The notes under the pieces were generated by a model that was not told the origin of the DNA, ran no database searches, and saw nothing but the letters and a program-made list of their open reading frames with translations. Positions 46,320-58,900 of a stretch of 64,000 nt of DNA are shown in pieces; the stretch's first letter is position 1; each line of letters opens with the position of its first letter. A program made the translations under genes and the position numbers. Source of the DNA: Deuterostichococcus epilithicus (Eukaryota > Chlorophyta > Trebouxiophyceae > Prasiolales > Stichococcaceae); NCBI GenBank assembly GCA_033439295.1, contig JAVTLE010000015.1, forward strand, positions 372,001-436,000. The letters run 5' to 3'.

Positions 46320-49300
46320 ATGACGGCCCCGCCCCAACGCTTCCAGCCGTTTGAGCTTGAGGAGTGGCAGTCCCGCCACGAGACGGAGGTCAAATACAAC
46401 CTGGCGGACTCTGGCGTCAGCCCGGTGCGCCTGGAGGAGCTGGTCACCACGCCAGAGAAGGTGCAGGCGCTGCTGGCCACAGAGCTGCACTATCCGCCGG
46501 TGGGTGGCACCCCGGGGCTGCGGGCGGCCATCGCCGACTGGCATGGCGCGGCGGCCGACAATGTGCTGGTCACTGTTGGCGCCGCTGAGGTGGGCTTCTT
46601 CGGCTCGTGCAAGTGATGCCATTCTTGAAAACCGTCCTGTGGCAATCAGCTGGTTGTCAACTCTTGTCTGTAATATACATGCTTGTGCGCCAACGGAAAT
46701 GGTCAGCGTCCCAGGCCGGCCTACAAAACGAGCCGTAGCGCCAGCGAGCTCGTGTGGTCTGGTGTCCCCACCTCCTCTTATTGTGTGAGCGCACGCAACC
46801 GGGCTCCACGGCCTACGGCTGGCTTTCCATGGCAGGCAAACGCCATTACGGTGGCGACGCTGGTACGACCGGGCGATCATGTGGTCGTCATGGAGCCTGG
46901 GTATCGGCAGGTGCGCAGCCTAACACGTTCCCCTTGGCTATATCTTCGCGGCCTGCGGCATCATCCACTGCACTACCCTGAACGTCTGAATGCCTCGGGC
47001 TCGAGCAAAAGTGTTTACTGCAGCATTGGTTGCGGCTCCCTGGGGCGGCAGCGGCTGGCGGCCGGTGCCTTTGCTGCAGGCTGCTACGTTCCAGTACCGG
47101 ACAGCCCACAACGCCGTGTGACTGTCGCTTCGCGCTCGGAGATGCTATGGAAAGCTGCGAACGAGTCACATAATGCTGCAACAAATGCATTGCTGCCCGC
47201 ACTCACAGGTGTGGGGCTGCGCAGTCAATGCTGGCGCCAGAGTGGACGCATTCTCGCTCGATGCGCAGCGCGGCTGGCGGCCTGATCTGGCGGCGCTCGA
47301 GCAGGTGGTGACAGCAGAAACGAAGCTCATTGCGGTAAGGCCTACACTGTTACCCTATCTGCACTGGTGCCATATTGGGCCTTTCCTCAAAGGTGCTGCG
47401 AAGGTGCTATGACACAGGTCGTGCAGCAGTTAGGAAGACACAACCTAGTAGCAAGCGCGCTCTGTGGCAGTTAAGGAGACGAAACCTAGTAACAGCATGC
47501 TCCCGCTGTTGGCAGGTTCGGCTTGATCCCCTGTGTGTCTCGGACCAGGAAGACTGTCAAGGGCTCTGTGGCATGTGCACTACCGGCTGCGGCCTGCTTG
47601 CCACCTCACCCACAGGTCACCTCGCCCAACAACCCCGTGGGCGTGGTGCTGACCCCGGAGGAGATGGATGCGGTGGTCGCGGCGGCAAAGCGCGTCGGCG
47701 CCTGGTTGCTGGCAGACGAGGTGCACGTCCGCTTCCGGTATCGTCCGTCTGTCCAGACGTGTGCAGACGCCATGCTGCATCTGTGGCTGCCTGGTGCCAG
47801 CCTGCAGGCGCCTGGTGCCAGCCTGCGGCAGGGGCCCACCTCGCAGCTTGTGAGCTGGACCTTCACCCGGCTGCGGATGCGAGCGACACGACTTGGGTGC
47901 TGCCTGCTGACCTCCGCCCTGGACACAAGTTCATCTTCTGCACACATTGCTCTCCCACACCCAGAGTCATTTCCCAACAGGTGTACCGGGGAACGGAGCG
48001 GCTGACAGACGAGGTCACGCCCTCCTTTTGGGGCCGCGGCGGCTACGACCGCATCGTGTGCGTCGGCAGCCTCAGCAAGGCGTTTGGCCTGTCAGGCCTG
48101 CGTCTCGGCTGGCTCGTCGCGCCGCCGGCGATGCTGCAGGTTGGGACCCATACACGTACAGAATCAGGAGTCCTTCATGCCTCATGCCGTTCTTCCTTCC
48201 GTTCTCGAGACGCCATCACCCTGTTCCAGAGCGGCAGGCGGCGCTGCGGCCAGTAGTCCACTCGCATCGTCCCCGCAGGCGCTGGCTATCGATTTATCTC
48301 GTCTGACAGCGCCTTTGATACACATGCTTCCGCTACAGCTCAGGCTGAAGCTCCGGCGGACCCTGAGATGCTGTCTGACAGCACACTTGCGCTGACGGAT
48401 CGCAATCATGCAAAACATCGTTTGTGCTTGGATCCAAGCTCTGCAACGGTTGCCCTGCATCAGGACGCCTGGCGGCGGCACGAGTACGCCACCATATCCG
48501 CCAGCACCCTGTCCATGGCGCTGGGCGAGGCGGCGCTGCAGCCGGCCCAGCGGACAGCGCTGCTGGCGCGCAACAGGAAGCTCATCCGTGAGGGGTATGC
48601 CAGGATCCGGGCCTGGGTCGACGCTTCGGACGGCCTGCTGTCGCTGGCGGCGCCGGACGCAACCGCGCTGGCGTTCGTCAGGTGATGCGCCCCATGGTGC
48701 GACCTCTCAGCGTCCTGGGTGACAAGGAAGCGGGTGCAAACCGCAGGGACGAGTCGTGCGCAGTGTCTCGTCGTGTCAGCAGGCCACACGTGGGGCTGGT
48801 GAAGCAGGGGCCACCCAGGCTTTCATTCCTGCGCAACCGCTTGCAGCCACCTCTGTCCTCTGCTCGTGATTCTAGATTCCACAGTGCCATGCCGAGCATG
48901 CTAGCAGACACGCAACAATCACGGTTCAGTGATCTGAACCGTGATTCTGTGGTTATGAATGTGCAAAGCTCCAGGCGCTGCTTGGCTGCCTGCAAGGGCG
49001 TCTACAAAGCAAACTCGCGCAGAGGCGCTGCTTCACCACGCCTTCTTCCAGATTGTCACACTGGGCCAGATTGCATCATCGGCATCAAGCTCGCCGCTGA
49101 TGGACAGGTACCACCTGGACGTGCCAAGCGAGGAGGTGGCACACGCCATCCGGACGTGGCAGAGCGTGCTGGTGGCGCCGGGCTCGCACTTTGGCGTGGA
49201 GCACCACCTGCGCGTCACTTTCGGACTGGAGCCAGCGTATCTGGACGCCGCCTTCGAGGGCGTCAGCGCCGCACTGGGTGCGCAGTTGTTGTGCGGCGGT

Positions 49301-49327
49301 TACATGCGTAGTTTGAGATTCAGTTGA
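46320..49327 (+). CDS. PLP-dependent aminotransferase, class I/II
   Basis: Seven exons (46320-46589, 46836-46910, 47209-47334, 47616-47720, 47981-48139, 48464-48681, 49108-49327) close in frame to 390 aa, the typical length. Fold-type I landmarks: YPPVGGTPGLRAAIADWHGA, VRPGDHVVVMEPGYRQ, VTSPNNPVGVVLTPEEM (cofactor Asn), GAWLLADEVYRG (Asp191 and Tyr) and SLSKAFGLSGLRLGWLVAP (Schiff-base Lys225). The C-terminal HHLRVTFG carries the carboxylate-binding Arg. It transfers an amino group between an amino acid and a 2-oxo acid. The short form, without a targeting peptide, looks closer to bacterial-type subgroup I aminotransferases than to plant aspartate or alanine enzymes; substrate unknown, and bacterial ancestry is only a guess. 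Confidence 0.88.
47428..47516 (+). repeat. 42-bp tandem duplication in an aminotransferase intron
   Basis: Two diverged units beginning GCAGTTAGGAAGACACAACC and GCAGTTAAGGAGACGAAACC lie in intron 3, upstream of exon 4. They carry no exon-like sequence. Confidence 0.7.
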
Positions 49328-49940
49328 TGCACCGGCAGGGCCGCCGTAGCGAGCTGGAGGGACGTGGAGATGTGCTTACGCAGCGCCATTAACAACAGCA
49401 GGACAACATAAAAATGATTGACCATAAATTCGTTCTCGCACCGTTGTGTGCAGGCGAGCTCTCCAATGGAACACGCGCCTAAATGAAACGGACTCACGTG
49501 CCACCAACCAGGGCAAGCGAGAGGCAGGGCACAAGCGTGACACGTGTCATTAAGCTTCGGCACGAAGACATCCGAATCCAGTTGCCGCAAGGCAGAAGTA
49601 ACAGAAGTTTGCTCACACCACCTCCACTCTCATCACAATCAGCTGCCCTCCCGCATTGCAGCCGTGTCTGCAGCATCAAGGTGATGCCGCTACGAGTCTC
49701 GCCACCTCTTTGCTCTGAGGCTCCCACTGAATGAGACAGGCGCGCCGTGTCGCACACGTTGCTTTCCTGGCCATCACCTTCACGTCGACTCCCCACAACT
49801 CCAGCTCTCTCATGAAAGCATGCCGGCCAGCGTCCCGCCACACAACAGCGAGAGGATTCGCAGCTGCCATCTGCGATGGCAACTCGCCTGTGCCGCCTGC
49901 CTCCGCTCTGCCGCAGCAGCCGACAAGAATGTGGCCCCCA
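49328..49940. other. Convergent intergenic region, aminotransferase / channel
   Basis: Two 3' UTRs face each other. A 68-codon minus frame at 49882-49676 (VVWRDAGRHAFMRELELWGV...) lies beyond the channel stop codon; without a plausible splice link it is not called. Confidence 0.35.
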
Positions 49941-52900
49941 TCAGTGGCTGGCGGCGGCGGCGGTGCCGTCGACCGTCGCAGCGCCCTGGCCCACCTTGAA
50001 TGACAGAGAGGAAGAGATGCAGGCTCAGGGAGCTTCAGAGAACGTCAGCAGGAGTCGGGTGCCGTGCAGCTCTGCTCTGCACAGGGTGGGGTGGGCAACG
50101 CAGCCATGCCGCCGGCGGTGCTGCAGCTGCGATCCAGGGCGCACGCTCCCAATATGCCCGTCGCTGGCTCGGCATCACCAGGCTGCAGCACAGCAGCAGA
50201 CATACAGACGCCCTCGGCTGCACGGTACCCTTTGATGCTGCCTGCGACATGGCGGCCACTCCCTGCTTGCGCCGGCATCCGCCCAGCGGGTGCTGCACAT
50301 GTCGCTCCCAGTCAAGTATCCAGAAGACAGCCCCCTTGTTGTAAAAGAGAAACAGCTGCCGGAGGTAATATAACGAAAGGAACGCACCACGATGACCCGG
50401 TCGCCGTCCTCGTAGGCGTGCTTCTGCAGCGCAGGCGGCGCCAAGTGCAGCGGGCCGTCGCCCGATAGGAAGCCGATGGCCGTCTCGCCGCGAGCTCGCG
50501 CCTTCTCCATCACCTGTTTCGAATGGAAGCAAGCGGGAATATGCACCGATCTTCGTATGTTTTCATACCTTCGTACGACTAGAAGGTAGCCAATGGCCGC
50601 CTCGCGGTGCGCCGGTGCCGCACATACCATCTGTCTAAAGCAAGGGACAGTTGTACGTTTTGACACACACCATTGAGGCAGGTGGCCAATGGCCGTCTCG
50701 CCAGCGCCTCAGTCAACAGAGGCTTCACTGGTTAGCTGGGCAGGCAGACAGGAAGCTGACGAGCTATCGCGCAGGGAGTCCACACACATGGCGCTCTAGT
50801 GCGAAGGGTGTAGGCTGAGGGTTTGGCATTCCATCTACGCACTGGGGCAATACATGATCCGTAATGCACAGGAGGAGGGGCAGAGGCGCATCAGGGAACA
50901 TGAATCTGCACACGGCAGGGAGTCCCCCCTGAGGGCGCACCTCCAGGAAAGGCACTGGGTCACGGCCCCACAGGCCGTACACCGAGGGCCGCTGCAGCGA
51001 GATGCCCTGGCCTGCGACGTGGAATGCAGGCTCCCTTTACAGCTTTTCATTGAGCTGTTCTGGACGACTCATGCGGCGTGCCAGGGGAACTGCAGCCAGG
51101 TGGCCGGCAGCCGTCAAGGCGGGGCCAGCCTGGGCCCATCTTGGTCATCTGAGAACGGTGGCCTGCTCTGCGACCCGTGCGGCCCTGCAGGCGGCCACCC
51201 AGGCGGGTTGCTTGACCAGCTTGAAGAGCGCCAGAAGCTGGGGCTTGACCCGGGTGAAGACCTCCCATTCTGTGCAGGGCGTCGGCACGGCGTGGAGGCT
51301 CTGAAGGCAAGTACACTCCGCGTATCCCCAAACCCTTTCGGCTTGCTGTGGAACTGAGCGTCTCGAGCACCCCCGCCCGCGGGCACGCGGCGGCCGGACC
51401 GCCAGTCAGGGACCCGGGGCAGGCAGCGAGCGGCGGGAGGCGGGCTTTTGCGAGTTTGCTTTTGCGGTTTTGCTTTTTTACATGGAGACGATGAGGGCGC
51501 ACCCTCGTTTGAGTACAGGAAGTTGGCGAGCAGAGCGGCGAGATCGGGCTCCGCCGCCACCTGGCAGATGACGCCCGACACCAGCTCCGCCGGCTGCAGC
51601 AGCTCCGCCGAGATGGCGTCGCGCCCCAGCTTGCCTGCGAATCATACCAGCACGTCTAAACCATGGCTCGTTTCGTGTGACCAGCCAGCCCTGCCGGCCG
51701 CAGCAGCTCCGCCGAGATGGCGTCGCGCCCCCCAGCTTGCCTGCGACAGTGTCAGTGACTCTGGTTCATGGCTTGGTTGGCATGGCCAGCCAGCTCCGCC
51801 AGCTGCAGTGCCTCCGCGGGAACCGCAGTGCGCCTTGCAGCTTGCCTGCAGCGCGATCAAGGGTGCGATTTGCCCGAGAATGTGGTTGGACAGGTCGTGT
51901 GCACAGGGCCACGACGCTTGACTTGCAGCCACTCCCAGGCGGCCCAGCACGGCGCGCCAGGAGGATGCCGCTCCGTCACGGCTCGCAACGCTGGCCTGAC
52001 CAAGCGCGCTGGTCGAGGCTGCCAGTGTCGAATCGCAGACGCATGCGACGAATGCCTCAGGGCTGGATCCAATCGCACGGCGCCAATGGACTGCCGTGCC
52101 TGTCAAACCAGCCTTCCCGACTGTGCATGCGGGCATCTCCAGCTCGCCAAGGGAGGGATGTATCCGCACCGACGAGGTAGTTGGCGACATCGACGGTCTC
52201 GGGGCGGCGGACCATGCCCACGATGTGCAGAGGGGGCCGCTCCTTCTCCCGCCCGCCCGTCACGACTGCATGCTGCAGCACCACCAGCGTCGACAGCACC
52301 AGTGCGTCCGCCTGCATGTTGCCGAATGACATCGCTTTCTGTTGGATATTGGATGTCAGATGAAGATTGGCTATCGCTTGACAGTCGGTTTTGCGATTGT
52401 GACCTCACATGCTGCAAGGTTGTCGCACGCATAGACGCCAATCGCAGCCAGATGCGCTGCAGCGTCGCCGGCACGGGCAGCACTGGCGAAGCACTAGCTC
52501 TTGATTTTTCTTATCAACAGACGCAGCTAGTCGTGGGTCTGAGGGTGGCAGGCGCTGCAACGCAGCGCACAAGCCATGCCTCGACACGATGCCAGACGGT
52601 TTCGGCAGCTGCTCCGGCGGATGCAATTGGGCTCGGCGCACGGAGGGACAGCGCCGTCCTCGCCCAGACCCATCCTACCACTCAGTATTCCCATATCGAG
52701 AAATTTCAACATGTCGAGAGCCAGAGAACCGAACCTCCTTGGGCGGCCGGGAGTCGGCGGCGCCGAGGATGACGGCGTCGGCATGCGCCACGCCCGCCTT
52801 GGCCAGGCTGTCGGCGTCGGCCGGGTCGCCCTGCACCCAGTACATCTTGCAGCGCAGGATGGGGCCCGCGGCGCCCTCCGGAAAGCCCTGCAGGCCACCG

Positions 52901-55900
52901 GGACGAGTTCAGTGCAGGGGCTGAGGAGTTGAGGCTGTGGGCGGGGCCGCGGAAGCTGGAAGGCACGCCCGCGGGAGGCCGGAATGCCGCTCTGGGGTGC
53001 GTGGGGTGCGTAAACAAGGCTGCCGCCAGGAGTGCCGCTGGCTTTCGTGCGCCCTATGCCGGCAACCCTGCAAGCCCCTGCCAGCAATGCGCGGCGCAAG
53101 CCGCAGTCGGGGGAGCCGGAGGCCGCTCAGGCGGCACAGGAGCCACTTCCGGAGCTTCCAGAGGTTCCGCATCAACCAATGCCCAAGCCACCGTCCGCCC
53201 ACCTCAGGCTCAGCAAAACCCCGCTGCTCTACCGCCTCCGTCGGTAAACAACCTTGAATCCGGAAGAGGCCTCTCGACTCTCGTACAGATCTCCTACCTC
53301 GGGCTCCTCGTTGGCAACGATGGTGACGGTGGAGCCGCGCGGCGTGAAGCGCTGCAGGCTCGCGGCCAGGTCCGCGATGGACCCCTCGTGCCAGGCCACC
53401 ACCACGTGCTGCGCCTGCGGCATGGCCAGGACACACAACATTCACTCTATTGATGGGCCAAGGGTGCATGGCGCACTGGAGAGCACGCTTGGTGGCCTCG
53501 TGCTGGGCCAACGAGATGTGACCTGCCTGTGTCGTCTGCGGTGGATCGCTGAGAATGGACGGTCAAAGCAGACGTGGCGTTTAGGCGAGAACAAGGAAAG
53601 AGCATCGGATGCATTTCGGATAGGGCGAGCCGGACGCGAATGGTCTGGCCGGCACAACCGCCCATGATGGCGTGTGCTCATCGTCCTGCACACGGGCTTG
53701 GGTGCGAACTGACACCGCTGGCGTTGGCAGCGTGAGGCGGCAGCGCACACCTTGAGCTGGGTGGCTTGCGTGCCGTCCGGCGGCGGCGGCCTCCCCGGGT
53801 TGCGCGAGGTCTTGATGTGCGTAGCGCCCGCCGCCGACGCGGACTTTGCCGCTTTGAAGTAGCCTGCGGGGCCGGGAGCAAACGGTTGCCGACACCCAGC
53901 CAGCAGTCCTTGCCCGCGCCCCACGCTTCGCAAACCCCTGTGGAACAGAGGCCTGGGGGAAGGAAAACAAGTGTGCACCGCATCCCGCAAGTGGCCACAG
54001 CGATGCCACAGCACTGACGACATCAGGGCGCTTCTGTGAAGCAGGCTGCCTGATCCAACAGGACGGGGTGCGCCGCGGGTGCACAGCAGTCGTATGTGGG
54101 GTGTGGAGGTAGCAGAGACAGCCAGGGGAACGCACTGGTGCGCGCGAGCGCCACGACGCGGTCTTTTTCCTGGATGACGGCTGTGTCCGGCGGGTTGGCC
54201 CTCAGCACCTTGTCCTTCTTGCTGATGTACCTTCAGGTGCGGCACATCACGAGCATGAGGGCATGGATGTCCCAAGGCTTGTTTGTGTCGGATGGCGGCG
54301 TCTGTCTCCGGGGGGCTGGCCTGGCCCTCATCACCTGGCCTCTGCTGATGTCCCTGCACCGGCGCCCTTGAATTCCGAGCCTTTCAATACTTACTTTGAG
54401 ACCTCATCAGCCCCCGTGCAGCGTGCTTTCCCGCTGTTCCCGCTGTTCCCTCAGCAGCACAACGTCTTGGGTTGTCTTCAGATCCTTGCAGCATGCTTCC
54501 CTGGATCCAACGCCCTACTGTGTGCCGTAGGCCCCCCCTTGCTGCTCCGGCAGTCGTCCAAACGCGCGACGTCGCGCATACCTCACGCTGTACTGCCAGG
54601 TTCTGAGTTCACAGGCAGATGGCAGAACTGCGTTCCGGAACAGCCACCGCAGCTGTTTTCCATTACCCGAACCGATGCACAACTCCAGGGCAGAGGGCGC
54701 GAGGCGCACCCATAAAGCACCGCGTCCGGCAGCCGGCGGCGAGCCTCACGGTAGGTGCAGCCCGCCAGCTCGGGGAAGTCCTTGATGTAGAACTCGCAGC
54801 CGTCGCGTGTCTGCTGCACGATGGCGCAGTAGACGGAGGCAACGCCCGGCTGCACATGGGCAAAGAAGACGGTGACTCTTGATATGGATAGGCATAAGAC
54901 AACAGGATCCGTATGGAGGTGTTGTCTGCTGCATGATGGCACAGTAGGCCCACGCCACACCCGAATGAGGGGGATTGGGAGGCACACAACAGGGGTGACC
55001 AATCCTGCACTTGGAATCCAAAAAGGAGACATCGGAAATGAGGAATCAGAGCAAAGACGACAGAGCGATGCCGGCTTGCATGGCGACAAGCGTGCACGGG
55101 AAGCATGGTGGGTGGAGCGCAGAGACTGCGCAGAGTCGCTGCGACTGGCTGATGCTTCGTCACGAACCACCTCGCTTCTGGCCTCAAAGGTCGGTGAAGG
55201 AGCCAGCAGCGCGACGTGGGCAGTTCATGACATATCTCATGCGCACCGCGACACGAAGCACGCGAGCCAGGCCAAACTTTGGCGACCACGGCCAAGTCAC
55301 CCGCTGCAGGCCCCAGCTCAAGCTCGCACTGGGAGAGCGGCAGCCCTGTGGCGCCGGGAGGGGCCCCGATCCATTGCGGCGCCTCCTGATGCATAGGTGT
55401 GCACCGATGGTGATCCTGGTTGGGCGCACCGCAACTGCGCACCTGGCAGGCCGACAGCGCGAGAAGCAGCGACATGTCGCGCCGCCCCGACAGGTTCGTC
55501 ATGCTGACCTTCTGGTTTGACGATTCAAATGCGCTCCGCGCTGTCTCCAGCACCTGTGCGGGGTCGCATTTGCTGTCAAGACTGCCAAGGCCGGCGCAGG
55601 GCCCCCAGCACAAGTCCCCAAATTCTGAACCCAGCAGGAGGCGGCTCTGCCTGCGGTGGGTCGTCAATGGCGAACCAGTGCAGGCGCTGCATCAGACAGC
55701 ACGTGGGGCCGCCGACTTTGCCATGCGGCAGCTCACACACAGCCTGAGGCGAGAACAGCCCCCCCCCCAACCGGTGCTGTGCATTCTTGATGTCTAACTC
55801 GAGTCTGACCGAAACAAACCTCATTCGGCTAAATACAACCTTGCTGCAAACTGAGAGGGTGCGGTGTTTAGAGGGGACCCACCTCAGCGTCAGCAGGGTC

Positions 55901-58900
55901 GAGGGGGACCTGCACCGCAATGTTCTGCGGCTTCAGGCGCATGAAGGGACGTGCCACCGTGGTCGACCGCGCCGTCTGCACGCCCATGACGGCAGCCACC
56001 TGCTTCTTGCCCGCGCCCTGCGTCAGTGGAATGAAGGCCCGTGAATGCAAGGCGCATTCACCCACAGTCTGCACGCTCTTGACGGTAACCGCCAGACTCT
56101 TGCCTGCATACTGCATTTCCGCAACTGATGCTGCCTCTGACTCGCCCCGCATGGGCACTCGTCCTGCCTTGGGAATCGCCCTGTAGGAGCGGTTCCGATC
56201 CACAGGTGTCAGCCTGGTGCAGTCCCAACATGTGCAGCTGCTAAGTGTCTGTGAACACGGCTCCACTACACGCAGCAGGGCTTTGGATCAGCTGAATGGC
56301 GCCCGAACATGCCGCAGCACGTGGCTAGTACCCTCTGGGCGCTGCCCTCAATCGCAACCCGGGTTCACAGGCTTAAGTTTTCTCGGACCTCCTCCGAGGC
56401 GCAAGTCCTCCACATCCACGCTTGGAATAATCAAAACCTGCCATCATGTCGGCTGACCCCAGCACACGGGGCGCAGACATGGATGCGCTGGGGCCAGCCG
56501 ACATTCTGGCAAAGGTTTATCAAGCCCAGGCATCTACCATCACACTTCAGGCTGCAACCACCAAGACAAAAATCGTGTTCGACGCAAATGCCTACATCAG
56601 CTGTGGGGGAAGCAGGATGATAATCTGCGCCCGTAATTGTGGTGCGACCTGCCCCTTGCCAGGGGTTGGTGCCGCCCTCTTGACTTCAAAGCCAACAAAC
56701 CGGCAGAATGCACGCGCCTGTGCCAGCTCCGGGTGCAGCAGGATGATGGTCTGCGCCTGCCCCGCCGCGACGCTCTCCAGGTCGGTCACGCAGTGCGGCG
56801 CGCCGGTGCGGGTGTGCCACTGCAGGTTCTTGAACCCTGCCAGCGCCCGCCGAACCTCCTCATCCATCTGCGCCTTGTCCGCCTCCGCCATGACCACCAC
56901 GTCCCTGAGACGAGGGTGAACAAAAGGGGTAGAAACTGAACATGCAACTCAACGCAACTCCGTATTTTGGTACCACGCCTGTCTGGCGTCTGATGCACAT
57001 CGTCAGCAAGCATGGCAGGGACGTGCGGCTGCAGGCTCCGCCATGACCACCACCTTGCCTCAGCAGCCAGCCTGTCGAGCCCAAAGGGAGACGGGTGCTG
57101 TGGGTGCCCGACAACACCAAGGGTACATGAGGTCGGCACAGGAGAAGATTTGTAAATGCTGCAGTTGAGAGCTGCAGATGGTGGAGAGTGCGCACCCCTG
57201 GAAGGCGTCAGAGCCGCGCTCCAGCTGGCAGATGGCGATTTGACGCAGCAGCGGGATGGTCTCCCGGTTCCAGTTCAAGATCACGGTGTGGTTCACCGCC
57301 ACCACAGGATGGTTGCCGCTGATCAGTTTCTGCATGGCATGCAATCGTCCTGTCACAGCCCTGTCCATACACCGGACGCAGCCTCAGGTTGCAGAGCTGC
57401 ATGCTAGGTGGAAAAGGATGGTGCACTGGCAGCATCTGGGGGCTGCATGAGTGGGCGCAGTGGCGCATGCCGCGGTGATAGCATGCGCGTCTTCCGGCGC
57501 TTTCAAGTACTCCCAACTGCAGGCACACCTCTTTCTTGAGAAGGCTCGAAGGATGGAAATAGAAGACCGTTTCAACCTCGAAAATTCTGCCTCACCTGGA
57601 CTCGCTCCATGATGTCGCCAGTGATGACACCCAGCACCGCCGCAAAGAGGTAGGTGCCCACCAGCCACACCAGGTTCATAAACAGCTGCCGAGGGAGGGA
57701 GCCCTCCCCCAGCACCACCACGCCTGGAGGCCACAGGTCATATTCGACAAACTGGTTTGAAAGAAGTATCTTCAAATGTGCTCCGCCAGCCATGCCAGGT
57801 TCATGGACAGCTGCCAGAGAAAGCTCGCTTCATCCTTAATTTACGATGCAAAAGGATGTCAACATGCAACTGCTCACCTGGCATGTGGTACGGGCTGCTG
57901 TAGATGCCCGGGAAGCCAGCCGCGGTGCAAACTGGTTTTCAGGAGATGCCAGGGCACAGTTTGGGCTCTCACCAGGGATGTGGTACAGGCCGCCGTAGAT
58001 GGCGAGGAAGCCGGCCATGATGGACTCCTTGGCAATGAGGGAGTACAGGACGCCACCCATGACCACCAGCGGGATGCCCGCAATGAAGACCGCCACCAGC
58101 TTCTGGAACAGCCCGCCGAGCGCCACCTGCTGGATCTGCGGTGGAGGCGGGGCAGAGACAGGTGTGGGCCAGGGGCGGGTTTCCAAGGGGCATGATTTCT
58201 GGGGCGAGGCTCGGCACCGACCGGGACAACGAGCACTGCTTGCGGCCGCCGTAAGACGTCGTCGCCGTCTGCAGCGGGCCCGCGGCACATTTCCCGTAAG
58301 TGCACAGATCCGCGCACTTGGCCAGACAAAATTGTGCTTCAAATCCAGCAGGCGGCCCAAAGGCCGGCGACCATGCAAACAAGCGCAAGGCGCAACGACC
58401 TTGAAGCCCAGTTGGGACATGAGGTACATGGAGCGGCAAAACCAAACCTCCACGCTCGTTCAGCTGTGCAGTAGATACCATTACATGGACCAAACACTGC
58501 TGCCTGGGTGGGCTGCTTGAGCTGACGCTGAGAAATGCATGTACCTTGAAGCCCAGCTGGGAGATGAGGTAGCTGGGGCCGCTCCGCGTCCACCGGAACA
58601 TGCGGCTGAGGCGGTGCGCCGCCATGCGCCAGTGAGACTCCCGCCGCTGCTGCGACGCCCGCAGCTCATGGTCCCGCTGCGCGTGCGGAAAGAACGGCAG
58701 GCGTCAGCCAGCAGCGCGGCATCACAGAAACTGACAAATGCTCCAGAACACTGACTAGTTCGCAAACTGCCTTGAGACAGGGGAAATGCCTAAATCCTCA
58801 ACCCTGCCACCCGGCCTGTCTGCACTGCGCTTGCAGGCGCAACATGCTGCGAGCCGCTGTCGAGCTGCACCTCATGCACAGCGCGGGCGCAAGCACGGTG

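Noticed and set aside
49676-49882. 68-codon minus frame beyond the channel stop as an extra exon
   Set aside because: The exon at 49994-49941 closes the channel in frame with a stop; no donor links to the downstream frame.
51570-51870. Regular ~105-bp repeats as a possible CRISPR or satellite array
   Set aside because: The units contain the exon 17 edge and its splice acceptor, there are only three, and they decay outward; they are a local exon-edge duplication.
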